This document shows, in pieces, positions 1 through 10,583 of a DNA stretch of 64,000 nt (positions are counted from its first letter, which is position 1; every line of letters begins with the position of its first letter). This stretch comes from Megascapheus bottae (taxonomy: Eukaryota; Chordata; Mammalia; Rodentia; Geomyidae). The stretch is from positions 43,687,001 through 43,751,000 of the forward strand of contig JANJXV010000006.1 of assembly GCA_024803745.1 (NCBI GenBank), in the 5' to 3' direction. The notes under the pieces are model-generated. The model saw only the letters and a list, made by a program, of their open reading frames with translations. It did not search any database and had not been told where the DNA came from. A program made the translations under genes and the position numbers.

Positions 1-194
1 GCACTTCAAGAAATCTCAGAGAAATCAAGACTTCTATGTAAAACATCATCTGTGCCAGCCCTCAGCACTGTGTTTTCAGTCTTGTGAACCTTGTTAGGCA
101 AAGAATTACTAACTAGACTATTAAATCTGAGAAGCCTGATTCATTCTCACATATCTCAAGAAAACAACAATCCAGTCATCTCTCTTGTGTGAAA

Positions 195-205
195 TGCATT
201 TGATT
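195..205. repeat. Target-site duplication, left copy, of the U6-L1 chimera
   Basis: TGCATTTGATT, identical to 1230-1240. The adjoining run of T is the complement of the L1 poly(A) tail. Confidence 0.92.
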
Positions 206-388
206 TTTTCATATATTTTTATTGTAATTAATAGAAGGGTTACATTATATTCACCAGATAGAAGGTGCATTACTTTACAAACATTGATACCCTTTCTCAT
301 GTCTTGGTCCCCATTTCCTTCCCCCGTCCATGCCCCTCATCTTGTTTTTCCCCCCTTCCCTATCCTATTTCAAATAACCAAATAAACA

Positions 389-389
389 T

Positions 390-422
<33 letters not shown>

Positions 423-423
423 C
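389..423. repeat. (TA)n microsatellite inside an L1 3' UTR
   Basis: Alternating TA run. Related L1 copies at about 8970 and 36030 have only short ATATA patches at the matching point, so the array expanded after insertion. Confidence 0.85.
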
Positions 424-1124
424 ACAATGTATCACATACTAAGGTAAAACACTGTAACAATATGAGATAACCAAGGGACAGCAAAAGAGATGAGAGATAA
501 CATAGTACATTAAGGACAACAATCACTCATTATATGGCTTTTGTTTCTATATCCTAGAGGTCCTTTCATTTAGCGTCATACTATATGGCCTTATGTATCT
601 AGGTTTTGCTCTATTGTAAATCTCTGCTAGGAGAGCCCAGGGTTTCTACTGATTATGACAAATTAGGGAAACCATTGAGCCTGTGTTCCTTTGAGTCTGG
701 CTTACTTCACTTAATATGATTTTTTCTAAATCTTTCCATTTGTTTACAAATGGAGTGATGTCATTCTTTCTGACAGCAGCACAGAATTCCATTGTATATA
801 AATACTACATCTTGTGATCCACCCATCAACTGAAGGGCATCTGGGTTGGTACCATATCTTTGCTAGTGTTGCAACGAACATCGTTGTGCTAGTGGCTTTA
901 GTGTGTCCTTGTTTCTGGATGATTGGGTAAATGCCAAGTAGTGGAATTGCTGGGTCATAGGGGAGCTCTATGTTTAGTCTTTTGAGGAACTGCCATACTG
1001 CTTTCCATTGTGGGTGAACAAGTTTGCACTCCCACCAACAGTGTAGTAGTGATCCCTCTTGGCCACATCCCCGCCAGCATCTGTTGTTGTTAGATTTCTT
1101 GATCATGGCCATTCTAACTGGAGT

Positions 1125-1229
1125 AAAAATACAGAATGCTTCATGGATTTGTGTCATCTTTGCACAGGGGCCATGCTAATCTTCTCTGTATGGTTCCAAT
1201 TTTAGTATATGTGCTGCCTAAGCGAGCAC
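1125..1229 (-). pseudogene. U6 snRNA retropseudogene
   Basis: The minus strand reads GTGCTCGCTTAGGCAGCACA at its start, continues through the ACATATACTAAAATTGGAAC block and the AGAGAAGATTAGCATGGCCC block, and ends in the terminal T5. It is about 105 nt against 107 for U6, with scattered substitutions (for example CTTAGG for CTTCGG in the 5' stem-loop). It abuts a target duplication on the 5' side, so it has no U6 promoter (no PSE/TATA arrangement of its own), and it is fused to L1 on its 3' side. Non-functional. Confidence 0.93.
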
Positions 1230-1240
1230 TGCATTTGATT
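1230..1240. repeat. Target-site duplication, right copy, of the U6-L1 chimera
   Basis: TGCATTTGATT, identical to 195-205, directly beside the first base of the U6 copy. Confidence 0.92.
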
Positions 1241-1811
1241 GTTTAAATCCTCATCTAGGCTTTGGCCATAATGATTTTTCCATCATGTCTGGTCTCATCA
1301 TCTCTTAGAAGTCATCATGGGTTCAAAAGCCTGAAGTAGAGCCATGGGTTTCTGCAAAAGCTCTGTTAACTGCTTGTGGACAAGGCAATGGCCACTGGGC
1401 AGTTCCTGGGCAGTAAGTGACCTGGGGCCTAGTAAGCAATGGTTCATTGCAGGCCATCTGCATGAGAAAAGCTAAAGACAGCTCCTGGGAGAGTGAGCCA
1501 CATCTGCTAAGGGAATCAGCTGACAGCTGTGTGTCCCATTAAGCCTGGGTCTCAGGAGAGCTTCCTACTGTGACAAGAAAAAAGTGCCACACTTATAAAA
1601 TAGCACCAAAGTATTCACCTGAGATGTGGAACACTTGAACACCAAACAAAATCACCAGGACAGAAACTGACCAGAGCACTGCAAAGACAGTGAATCATTC
1701 TAAAGACTTCTTAAAGCCACATTCTCACGGGAGGAAAGTTGGATGCCTTATTAATGGTCTGGTGAGTCAAAAAAAAAATGAGTAAAGATGTCTTTTGGCT
1801 CCATGATTTAT
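1241..1811. other. Unannotated intronic sequence
   Basis: No ORF, RNA gene or repeat family recognised. A short A9 run lies near 1770. Treated as ordinary unique intron. Confidence 0.5.
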
Positions 1812-1828
1812 ACAAGTTTTCAAGTTCT
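1812..1828. repeat. Target-site duplication, left copy, twin-primed L1
   Basis: ACAAGTTTTCAAGTTCT; matches 2874-2890 at 16 of 17 positions. Confidence 0.85.
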
Positions 1829-2873
1829 TTTTTATATTTTTATTGTAATTAATAAAAGGGTTACATGATATTTGCCAGTTAGAAGGTGCATTAATTCACA
1901 TACATTGATACCCTTTCACATGTCTTGGTCCCCATTACCCTCCCCCCTCCCCCCATCTTGTTTTTCCCGCTTCCCTATCCAATTTCAAATAACCAAATAC
2001 AATTATATCCGATATATCAGATGACAATGTGAGATATTGTAACAATATGAGATAACCAAGGGACAGCAAAAGAGATGAGAGATAACATAGTACCTTAAGG
2101 ACAACAATCATTCATTATATGGCTTTTGTTTCTATATCCTAGAGATCCTTTCATTTGGCATCATACTATATGGCCTTATGTATCAAGGTTTTGCTCTACT
2201 GTAAATCTCTGCTAGTAGAGCCCAAGGTTTCTACTGATTATGACAAATGAGGGAAACCATTGAGCCTGTGTTCCTTTGAGTCTGGCTTACTTTACTTAAT
2301 ATGATTTTTTCTAAATCTTTCCATTTCCTAACAAATGGGGCGATGTCATTCTTTCTGACAGCAGCATAGAATTCCATTATGTACAAATACCACATCTTGT
2401 TGATCCATTCATCAACTGAGGGACATCTAGGTTGGTTCCATATCTTTGCTATGGTAAATAGTGCTGCAATGAACATTGTTGTGCTACTGGATTTAGTATG
2501 TCCTTGTTTCTGCATGATTGGGTAAATGCCAAGTAGTGGTATTGCTGGGTCATAAGGGAGCTCTGTGTTTAGCCTTTTGAGGCACTGCCATACTGCTTTC
2601 CATAGTGGTTGAATGAGTTTGCATTCCCACCAACAGTGTAGTAGTGATCCCTCCTGGCCAGATCCCCTCCAGCATCTGTTGTTATTAGATTTCCTGATCT
2701 TGGCCATTCTAACTGGAGTGAGGTGGAATCTTCGCGTTGTTTTGAACAACCATCCCATTAAAAAATGGGCCAAGGACTTAAAGAGAGTCTTCTCTGAAGA
2801 AGAAATAAAAATGGCCTATAGACACATGAAGAAATGCTCAACATCTCTGGTCATAAAAGAAATGCAAATCAAA
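1829..2873 (-). mobile_element. L1 3' end with 5' inversion (twin priming)
   Basis: 1829 to about 2744 is minus-strand L1 (3' UTR, then the ORF2 end with [19 protein letters not shown]). From about 2745 to 2873 the adjoining upstream ORF2 segment is present in the opposite orientation (plus-strand product [18 protein letters not shown] to MQIKT). The two pieces meet at the same ORF2 position. A 17-bp duplication with one mismatch flanks the unit (1812-1828 and 2874-2890). The ORF2 fragment is inactive. Confidence 0.9.
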
Positions 2874-2890
2874 ACAAGTTTACAAGTTCT
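2874..2890. repeat. Target-site duplication, right copy, twin-primed L1
   Basis: ACAAGTTTACAAGTTCT; matches 1812-1828 with one mismatch. Confidence 0.85.
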
Positions 2891-3023
2891 AAAACTGAGT
2901 ATTGAACTAATTTCAAAGAAGTCCTGCCCTTTGTTACATGGGGAGACTTTACAAATATGAAGAAATAGTAAAACAAATGGAAGCAAGATGTTTATAAGCC
3001 TTTAATTAAAATGGTCTTATTTT

Positions 3024-3249
3024 TGTTGTCAGACATGGGGGACTTCATTGAGGAACCTGGGCACTGCCACTGGGCTCTTTTTGCACAAGATAGTGCTCTT
3101 GAGCCACAGTGCCACTTCTGGTTTGCTGGTGGTTAATTGTAGATAAAAGTCTTATGGTCTTTTGTGCCTAGGCTGGCTTTGAACCACGATCCTCAGATCT
3201 CAGCCTCCTGAGTACCTAGGATTACAGGTGTGAGCTACCAGCACCCAGC
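3024..3249 (-). repeat. 7SL/B1-like + Geo-like SINE
   Basis: Minus strand: a B1-like start (GCTCACACCTGTAATCCTAG, CTCAGGAGGCTGAGATCTGA), then a linker with an AATTAACCACCAG-like motif, then a degenerate right unit with CTCAAGAGCAC. Full length, diverged. Confidence 0.85.
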
Positions 3250-3256
3250 AGCAAAA

Positions 3257-3257
3257 C

Positions 3258-3288
<31 letters not shown>

Positions 3289-3309
3289 GTTATTATTATT
3301 ATTATTATT
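3257..3309. repeat. (TTA)n microsatellite in a SINE tail
   Basis: About 17 TTA units lie exactly where the poly(A) tail of the minus-strand SINE at 3310-3495 should be, so the array probably grew from that tail. Confidence 0.85.
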
Positions 3310-3495
3310 GCCAGTCCTGGGCTTGAGCTCAGGGCCTGAGCACTGTCCTTGGGCTTTCTCAAGGCTAGAGCTCTACCACTTGAGATTCAGCACCAGTTCC
3401 AGCTTTTTTTCTAGGTATGTGGTACTGAGGAATCGAACCTGGGTCTTGGTGCATGCTAGGCAAGCACTTTACCACTAGGCCAAACTCCCAGCCCC
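3310..3495 (-). repeat. IDL-Geo-like SINE
   Basis: Minus strand starts GGGGCTGGGAGTTTGGCCTA and has TAAAGTGCTTGCCTAGCATG, the ID/tRNA-like left unit. The right unit ends GAGCTCAAGCCCAGGACTGG. Nearly full length, little diverged. AAAACATTT occurs on both sides as a likely short target duplication. Confidence 0.9.
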
Positions 3496-3768
3496 AGAAA
3501 AACATTTTTAAACATGAACTATTTGGAGATCTGGCAAACTCATCAAATACACAATCCTGACTTTCAGAATTTGAACTGACCACTGAGAATCTCCACCAAC
3601 AGCAGCCTCTCTCATTCCCATTCCACCCATGTCTGCCCCTTCTCCACTCTTAAGTAGCCCTGGACCAGGGTTTACTGCTCTGTTCTAAGGAATCAGCTTT
3701 CCCAGTTGACTCATGCTCTCATCTTCTGAGCCTTAACCTGGTGTCCACTTTCTCAAAAATTTCCATCT

Positions 3769-3995
3769 GCCAGGTGGCTGAAGCCTGCAATCCTAGCTAC
3801 TCAGGAGGCGGAGATCTGAGGATCATGGTTCAAAGCCAGCCCAGGCACTAAAAAGTACCTGAGACTCATCTCCAATTAATCACCAGAAAATCAGAAGTAC
3901 CACTGTAGCTCAAGGGGTAGGGCGGTAGCCTTGAGCTGAAGAGCTCAGGGATAACGCCCAGCCCCAGAGTTCAACACCCACCCCTCCCCCCAAAA
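3769..3995 (+). repeat. 7SL/B1-like + Geo-like SINE
   Basis: GCCAGGTGGCTGAAGCCTGC, CTCAGGAGGCGGAGATCTGA, CTCCAATTAATCACCAGAAA, GTAGCTCAAGGGGTAGGGCG, then a GAGTTCAACACCC B-box remnant and a C/A-rich tail. Confidence 0.85.
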
Positions 3996-4148
3996 CAATT
4001 CCACCACATTTTTATATAGCTTACCTTCCTATTCTTCCTATTTACCACAAAAATTCCTATCTCCTCCCTTATTCCCAGAGAAACCTTCTGACATGCAGCT
4101 AGCATTCTCACAATGCACTGAAAAAGTGAAACTAATCCATTTGTGTTT

Positions 4149-4285
4149 GCGTGTGTGTGTGCGCGCATGTGTGTGTGTATGAGAAAGAGAGACAGAGAGA
4201 GAGGGAGGGAGGGAGAGGGGGAGAGGGGGAGAGGGGGAGAGGGGGAGAGGGAGAGAGGGAGAGAGGGAGAGAGGGAGAGAGGGAG

Positions 4286-4344
<59 letters not shown>
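4149..4344. repeat. Compound (GT)n / (GAGGGA)n / (GA)n microsatellite
   Basis: A short GT/GC tract is followed by imperfect GAGGGGGA and GAGAGG repeats and then a pure GA run. Long open frames across it on both strands encode only low-complexity Arg/Glu or Ser/Leu and are not genes. Confidence 0.95.
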
Positions 4345-4349
<5 letters not shown>

Positions 4350-4350
<1 letters not shown>

Positions 4351-4448
4351 CCAGCCCTAGACCTTGAACTCAGGGCCTGGCACTGGCACTGTCCATTAGC
4401 TTTTCTGCCCAAAGATAGCACTCTATTACGTGAACCATAGTTCCACTG
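4350..4448 (-). repeat. Right-monomer (Geo-like) SINE fragment
   Basis: Minus-strand end GAGTTCAAGGTCTAGGGCTG, with degraded upstream matter. Only the right half remains; the GA array sits in its tail position. Confidence 0.7.
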
Positions 4449-4483
4449 ATATGGTTCACTGGAGATGAATCTCTTTTCTGATT

Positions 4484-5280
4484 TTGAAAAAAATTATATT
4501 AGGTGAAGTAAGTCAGACCCAAAGAAATAGGCTGCATTGTTTCTCTCATTTGAGGTAACTAGAATGTGCCTATAAATCTAAAGTAAACATACTGGTTGTG
4601 ATCAATTATACAAGTCCCTAGACATTTACACAGTGAGACCAAAGAAAGACATTCTTAGAAGAGGATCACAATGACTCAACAGATATGTGCCCATGATCAA
4701 TATAAAATGATGTCTATCGAAATGAACTTCAGGAAATGTAAACAGGAGGGTTTTTTTTGGTTAGTTTTCTTTTTTTCTCTCCTTTATTACTGCTTTTTAT
4801 TTCTGTACCATTTGGCTTGTATGTAAGTTAACTTGTTTGGGGGAGGGTAAGGGGAGCACAGAAAAGGTGGGACAAAGGGTGAGCAAATGCAGCAGTGATA
4901 CTCACCAGACACTATGTTAAAAATGAACTATACAACTTGGGGGGTAGGGGGGTTAGGAGAGAAAAACTGGGAGAGGAGGAAAAGAGGAAACATTGTCCAA
5001 TGATACTATACTCTTTAGCTGGCTTATGTAACTCTAACACTCTGCATATCATGTTTTTTTTTGGTTTTTGGGGTTTTTTTGGTCAGTCAGTCCCTGAGCT
5101 CTTCAGCTCAAGGCTACCCCTTGAGCCTCGGCCTCCACTTCCCATTTTCTAGAGGCTGATTGAAGATAAGAGTCTCATGGACTTTAGTGGCTTTGAACCT
5201 TGATCCTCAGATCTCCGTCTCTTGAGTAGCGAGGATCATGCGGGCTTCTATATCACCTTTACAATAACCATTTTTTTTAA
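4484..5280 (+). mobile_element. Old L1 3' end, split by a SINE
   Basis: Contains GTGAAGTAAGTCAGACCCAA (the end of ORF2), the ACTATGTTAAAAATGAACTA region and, after the SINE, CACCTTTACAATAACCA. The 3' UTR is longer and different from that of the young L1s here. Interrupted at about 5052-5247. Confidence 0.8.
5052..5247 (-). repeat. 7SL/B1-like + Geo-like SINE inserted in L1
   Basis: Minus strand: CCGCATGATCCTCGCTACTC, GAGATCTGAGGATCAAGGTT, then the right unit with CAAGGGGTAGCCTTGAGCTG. It interrupts the L1 3' UTR. Confidence 0.85.
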
Positions 5281-5285
5281 AGTCT

Positions 5286-5378
5286 CTTTCCTGCCCAGGC
5301 TGGCTTCCATCTGTAACCTTTCGATCTCAACCTCTTGAATAACTAGAATTATGGGCATGAGTCACCAGCATCTGCCTC
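5286..5378 (-). repeat. Old B1-like monomer fragment
   Basis: Minus strand has GGTGACTCATGCCCATAATT and a degraded GCCAGCCTGGGCAGG end. Highly diverged. Confidence 0.6.
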
Positions 5379-5379
5379 C

Positions 5380-6340
5380 CTAATTTATTAAATTACCCTT
5401 TGTAAGAATGCAAATCGATTAATGCTAGCAATAAGGAAATGGGATTTTACAAATTAAGCTTGAAACAGTATAATTTCCATGTCGTAGTAAGCAATACTAT
5501 GGAGGAATAGAGCTGAATGCTACATATACAATGTGTGTTCATATAAACTTTGGAGAGTTAATCTGTCCTTCTATGTTTTATGCCCTGGTGCCTTTTGGTT
5601 TCATTACTCTTCTACTTTAGAGTCATTCCTATGCAAATTAATGGTTAACTTAATAGGCAAAACAAAAACAAAACCAAAAAGAAATATCAGATACCCCTCT
5701 TCACCCTGCTTCTTCCATGGCACAATACCATAGTTGATGTGGCTGACACAGTCAAGGCTGAGAACATGTCTGCCACTGCATGCACCCCTCATATTGCTAC
5801 TCTTCATGGCCCACCTCCTGCCTCCCTCCACCCCACCCCACATCCAGGCAACCTCCACTCACTTCTCCACTTCTATTATTTTGTCATCTGAACAATGTGT
5901 CATATAGAAAAGAAATTAGAGACGGTACAGCCTGTTAGAATGGACTGTTTTCCCACTTGATACAGTTTCCTAGAAATTTACTCAGTGTATTGGATGTGTT
6001 AATGTGTTGAGAGTTTTTGTCCTCCTTTGGTTGCTGAGTGGTAGTACATGATAGAGATGTAGTTACCCTACCAACTCCATCTCTTTTGTACTTCTACCTC
6101 CTGTTCTTATGGAGGAGGTACCGCTCCAATGAAAGGCCAGTCCCTATAGCCATGTTCTAGATACCCTGTCCTCATCCTCCTTTTCACCTCTTATCTACAC
6201 AACTCGCCTCACCTTACAACAACTCTCCTGGCTCCTAAAGTGCAGTGGCTTTCCCTGACTCCTCATTTCTTCCCAGATCATACCTTATAATTCTGCTCCC
6301 ACATCTTCAAAGACCAATGAGCTCTATGTAAATATAAATA
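5380..6340. other. Unannotated intronic sequence
   Basis: No exon or young repeat recognised. The C/T-rich 6150-6310 part could be an old L2 piece, but the match is too weak to call. Open frames here show no family resemblance. Confidence 0.45.
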
Positions 6341-6345
6341 TATTC

Positions 6346-6577
6346 TTTTTTTGTCAGTTGTGGGGCTTGCACTCTGGGCCTGGGCATTGTCCCTGAGCTC
6401 TTCAGCTCAAGGCTACCACCTTACCCCTTGAGCCACAGCACCACGTCTGGTTTCCTGGTGGTTAATTAGAGTTAAGGGTCTCACGGACTTTAGTGCCCAG
6501 GCTGACTTTGAACCTTGATCTTCAGATCTCAGCCTCCTGAGTAGCTAGGATTACAGGCATGAGTCATCCCATCCAGC
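6346..6577 (-). repeat. 7SL/B1-like + Geo-like SINE
   Basis: Minus strand: GACTCATGCCTGTAATCCTA, CTCAGGAGGCTGAGATCTGA, CCACCAGGAAACCAGACG, GTGGCTCAAGGGGTAAGGTG, and a CAGAGTGCAAGCCCCACAAC end with T7 (tail) on the left. Full length. Confidence 0.9.
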
Positions 6578-6593
6578 TCCAAACGTACTCATT

Positions 6594-6642
6594 TTGTTGT
6601 TGTTGTTGTTGTTGTTCAGTTGTGGAGCTTGAGGAAAAAATA
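6594..6642 (-). repeat. (GTT)n tract and truncated SINE tail
   Basis: (TTG)n is followed by CAGTTGTGGAGCTTGAG, which matches only the extreme 3' end of a minus-strand Geo-type SINE; the repeat is its former tail. Confidence 0.6.
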
Positions 6643-6644
6643 AT

Positions 6645-7360
6645 TCAGTGTCCAGTGTGAATCCAAATTAAGTTCCACAGTCCAAGAAAGAGTCAGCTCT
6701 CACTGTGTGTATGTGTTGCATTCCTATCTAATGCATAGGAATGTGTAAATTTCTCTTGCAGTGTGCATACCCTTTGGAAAACAGATCTCTCTGGACTAGG
6801 AATGGGGCAGGGATGCTGGTATTCATTTGCATTCCAAACATCCAGAGGTTCTCTTCTTCACCAACAGCTTCCTCACTGTGAGCTGTCAAACTCACTAAAG
6901 CACATATCAGCCCAGACTTCAGGGTCTGTATAATGATTAAAATAATGTCGTTCTTCCTCATCAGAGGGCTCAAAAGCTCAACCAATGTTTACACAATGCT
7001 TCTAGGTGCCTATTTAACAAGTAGCAGGCTGAGAAGAGAAGGAAACATCATTATGTCTTAAAAAAGGGAACAAAACACTCTTTAGGCAGTGAAGGACAGA
7101 GCAAGCACTAGATCTATTGTTTAAATGTCAACCCTAAAATAAATAAATAAAATGTGGTTCGCTCTCCTTCCTGCCTTTCACTTAATAGTCTAAGTGGTTC
7201 ACATTTGTAGTTAGGGAGGAAATTTTTCATCTATTTCAATTGTAATAAAATTATGAGTTTTTTCCTCATAATGCTCTCTTTATTTCAATTTATCTACACT
7301 GAACACATACATTTATAACTAAAACAATAGAAAAATTAAAAACAAGCCATTTTATTTGCC
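6645..7360. other. Unannotated intronic sequence
   Basis: Nothing recognised. A minus-strand open stretch at 6728-6985 has no splice context or family resemblance. Confidence 0.45.
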
Positions 7361-7580
7361 AGGTGCAGGTAGCCTATGCCTGTAATCTTAGCCATTCAGA
7401 AGGCTGAAATTGGAGGATTGCACTTCAAAGCCAACATGGGCAAGGAAGTTAGTAAGACCCGTAACTCCAAAAAGCAAGATGTGGGAGTGCGGCCCAAATG
7501 GTAGAGCACCAGCCTTGAAAAGAAAAGGCTAAAAGACAACACTCAGGACCTGAGTTCAAGCTCTAGTACTGGCACATGAA
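7361..7580 (+). repeat. Old B1-like + ID-like dimeric SINE
   Basis: GCCAGGTGCAGGTAGCCTAT and GCCTGTAATCTTAGCCATTC, then CAAATGGTAGAGCACCAGCC and GAGTTCAAGCTCTAG. The middle lacks the AATTAACCACCAG linker of the younger SINEs, suggesting an older B1-dID-like family. Confidence 0.7.
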
Positions 7581-7589
7581 AAATATTTT

Positions 7590-8210
7590 ACTGCAAATTT
7601 TGCTTTAAAAGTGCATTACAGTGTTGCATCCTTGCCAAGCTGTCAAGGTAGAAGAAATGAATTGACCTGGCATGGCCACACTAAGCTAGCAAACATGACA
7701 TCTCCAGATGCACTTCATCTCTCAAGCTCTTGCTTTTACCAAAACATGGCTTCTGGTGTCAGAAAGCAGATGAACAACACATAGAATAGATCTGAACCCA
7801 AAATGTATCCTGGAACTAAGTGGAGGCAGCAGTGAGTTTCATACTATGGATAATCTCCAACTTGGTGAACAAGAAGATTTCTTATTGTCTGTCACTGAGG
7901 AACTTCAGTGTCTACAGCATGACTGTCATTGGCTGGTATGTCACCAAATGCTATAAAAGAAAAAAAAAAGAGCAAAAACTTTCTCATGTAGTATTACAAG
8001 GCATAAAAAAATCACTACATCCTTTATATGTCTGTGAATGAAGGAAGCCTATTCAATCATAACCCCTTAGCAGATAGTACTTACTTTCCTTCCCTTTGTC
8101 AAATTACTTAATTATGATCGCTTAATTATACAAAATCTTATTGAAGCATGCCATATTACAAGACTACTCAACAATGGGATTTCATAGTAAATAAATACTG
8201 AGCTGTGTGT
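7590..8210. other. Unannotated intronic sequence
   Basis: No gene or repeat recognised. Confidence 0.45.
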
Positions 8211-8212
8211 GC

Positions 8213-8362
8213 TGCGAAGCTTTTGTGGGACTTTTATCTCCAATTAACCACCCAAAGCTGGAAGTGGAGTTGTGACTCAAGTGATAGAGCCATAGCCTTG
8301 AGCACAAAAGCCCAGGGACAAAGCCATGGCCCAAACTTCAATCCCCAGGACTGGCACTAAAA
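8213..8362 (+). repeat. 5'-truncated 7SL-Geo-type SINE
   Basis: Starts in the linker (TTATCTCCAATTAACCACCC) and continues through the right unit (TGACTCAAGTGATAGAGCCA, CAGGACTGGCACTAAAA). The 7SL-like half is missing. Confidence 0.8.
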
Positions 8363-8779
8363 TGCATATTCACACATAAGTTAAAGGTTAAATTTCACAT
8401 TTCAAGACAGATATCTGTATCATTCTAAAGCTTTCAGTACACTGCTTTTGCAAAAATAATGTGAGCAATTCAAGTTATGTTCCAGACCGTTTATGAGCTG
8501 GCAGACAAGACTGCTGTATGTAGACCAAACCTTGTCTTAGGATTTAAAAATCAGTAAAGGTCCTGCAAAATATTAGTGTGTAGAAGAGAAAGCACTCAAA
8601 GGAAATAAAATTAAACTTCAGTGATTTACACTTAAGTTTAACATAAAAATGTTAAGTTTAATGAGAATGTAAATGGTCAATGGTTTCTTAAGGTTTTTTT
8701 TGTTAAATAAATTTTGCCATTGTTTTTCAATCTAGTAAAAATGATTTTGTGGGCTTTCTGTATTCAAAAAATGTTGTTT

Positions 8780-8795
8780 TGTGGGAAGCTTTTTT
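8780..8795. repeat. Target-site duplication, left copy
   Basis: TGTGGGAAGCTTTTTT, identical to 9940-9955. Confidence 0.92.
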
Positions 8796-9939
8796 TTTCT
8801 TTTTTCATATATTTTTTATTGTAATTAATAGAAGGGTTATATTATAGTCACCAGATAGAAGGTGCATTATTTCACATACATTGATACCCTTTCTCATGTC
8901 TTGGTCCCAATTCCCTCCCCCTACCCCCGCCCTCATGTTGTTTTCCTCCCTTCCCTATCCAACTTCATATAACCAAATAGGCATATATACAATATATCAG
9001 ATAACCAGGTGAAATACTGTAACAATATGAGATAACCAAGGGACAGCAAAAGAGATAAGAGATTACATAGTACATTAAGGCCAACACACTCATTATATGG
9101 CTTTTGTTTCTATATACTGGAGGTCCTTTTATTTAGCATCATTCTATATGGCCTTATGTATCTAGGTTTTGTTCTATTGTAAATCTCTGCTAGCAGAGGC
9201 CAAGGTTTCTACTGATCATGACAAATGAAGGAAATCATTAAGCCCATGTTCCTTTGAGTCTGGCTTACTTCACTTAAACATGATTTTTTCTAAGTCTTTC
9301 CATTTCCTTACAAATGGGACGATGTCATTCTTTCTGACAGCAGCATAGAATTCCATTGTGTATAAATGCCACATCTTGTTGATCCACTCATCAACTGAAG
9401 GGCATCTGGGTTGGTTCCATATCTTTGCTATGGTAAATAGTGCTGCAATGAACATCGTTGTGCTAGTGGATTTAGTATGTCCTTGTTTCTGGATGATTGG
9501 GTAAATGCCAAGTAGTGGAATTGCTGGGTCATAGGGGAGTTCTATGTTTAGTCTTTTGAGGAACTGCCATAATGCTTTCCATAGTGGTTGAATGAGTTTG
9601 CACTCCCACCAACAGTGTAGTAGTGATCCCTCCTGGCCACATCCCCTCCGGCACATGTTGTTATTAGATTCTTGATCCTGGCCAATCTAACTGGAGTGAG
9701 GTGGAATCTTAGAGTTGTTTTGATTTGCATTTCTTTTATGGCCAGAGATGCCGAGCATTTCTTCATGTGTCTATAGGCCATTCTTATTTCTTCTTCAGAG
9801 AAGACTCTAAGTCTTTGGCCCATCTTTTAATGGGATGGTTGTTTCTCTGGAGATTAGTTTTGGAGTGATTCAAATTTTTGAGCTGTTGGTATATTTTAGA
9901 GATGAGGCCTTTGTCTGTTGTAAGGTTAGTGAAGACCTC
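8796..9939 (-). mobile_element. L1 3' end, 5'-truncated, with perfect TSD
   Basis: Minus strand carries the ORF2 C-terminal region and 3' UTR, running to the AATAAA-like tail at about 8820. The ORF2 product has [26 protein letters not shown] and KIWNQPRCPSVDEW, split over two frames by an indel near 9650. It is flanked by a perfect 16-bp duplication (8780-8795 and 9940-9955). A young, dead copy. Confidence 0.93.
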
Positions 9940-9955
9940 TGTGGGAAGCTTTTTT
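9940..9955. repeat. Target-site duplication, right copy
   Basis: TGTGGGAAGCTTTTTT, identical to 8780-8795. Confidence 0.92.
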
Positions 9956-10330
9956 AATCTTCAATTTAATTCTTCTCTTTTTAATATATGTGTTTACTGT
10001 GAACTGACAAATAATAATAGTATCAATTTCTGGGCTACAAGGTTATTGTTTCTTCATGAGTATGTGATACTGGAGGGTAAACACAAGGCTACATGCGCTA
10101 AGCTACACTCAGCTATATACTTAACTATAATGTAATATTTCAATGCACATATGTAATATGTAATTACAGACACCTATGTATATTGAATACATGTATACTA
10201 AATGCATAACTTATAAGTATAATTTCTGCCTGTTGGAAACATTCAAAATCCCTTCTTCTTGCTATTTACAAATATTTAATTGTTGTCAACCATAGTAATC
10301 CTATTTCTATGTATGCTACATAATATAATA
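9956..10330. other. AT-rich unannotated intronic sequence
   Basis: Many TA-rich stretches; no feature recognised. Confidence 0.45.
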
Positions 10331-10583
10331 CCAGAGGCCAGTAGTTAAGCCTATAATCCTAGCTACTCAGGAGACTAAAATCTGTAGATCACGGTTCAAT
10401 GCCAGCTTAGGCAAGAAAGTCTGTAAAACTGTTATCTCCAGTTAACCACTGCTCACCAAAGGAAAGGGGGAAAAAAACTGAAGTGAAGGTATGGCTCAAG
10501 TGATAGAGTGCCAACCTGGGGGAAAAAGCTAAGGGAGAGTTGTCACACCCTGAGTTTAACCTCCAATCAGTATCAGCACATCC
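10331..10583 (+). repeat. 7SL/B1-like + Geo-like SINE (diverged)
   Basis: CCTATAATCCTAGCTACTCA, then CTCCAGTTAACCACTGCTCA, ATGGCTCAAGTGATAGAGTG and CTGAGTTTAACCTCC. Full length with internal insertions. Confidence 0.75.

Larger units (their letters stand above)
206..1229 (-). mobile_element. Chimeric U6-L1 retrotransposed insertion
   Basis: On the minus strand a full-length U6 snRNA copy (1229 to 1125) is directly followed by a 5'-truncated L1 ORF2 end and 3' UTR (1124 to 206). The whole unit is flanked by a perfect 11-bp duplication, TGCATTTGATT, at 195-205 and 1230-1240. The U6 copy starts exactly at its first base beside the duplication. Template switching of the L1 reverse transcriptase from L1 RNA to U6 RNA is the known route to such chimeras. 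The L1 part encodes the ORF2 C-terminus with the CWWECK and ELPYDPAIPLLGIYP motifs, but carries frame breaks. Confidence 0.93.

Noticed and set aside
1125..1229. Functional U6 snRNA gene
   Set aside because: It has substitutions in the 5' stem-loop, no promoter upstream (a TSD abuts its first base) and L1 fused to its 3' end.
744..2773. Minus-strand ORFs with CWWECK and ELPYDPAIPLLGIYP motifs as genes
   Set aside because: They are the ORF2 C-terminus of truncated L1 copies; so are 9270-9656 and 9548-9823.
4038..4421. Long Ser/Leu or Arg/Glu-rich ORFs across GA tracts (also at 17933-18295, 29871-30113, 36492-36873, 44726-45095)
   Set aside because: Dinucleotide and tetranucleotide repeats are open in several frames by composition alone; no gene signal.
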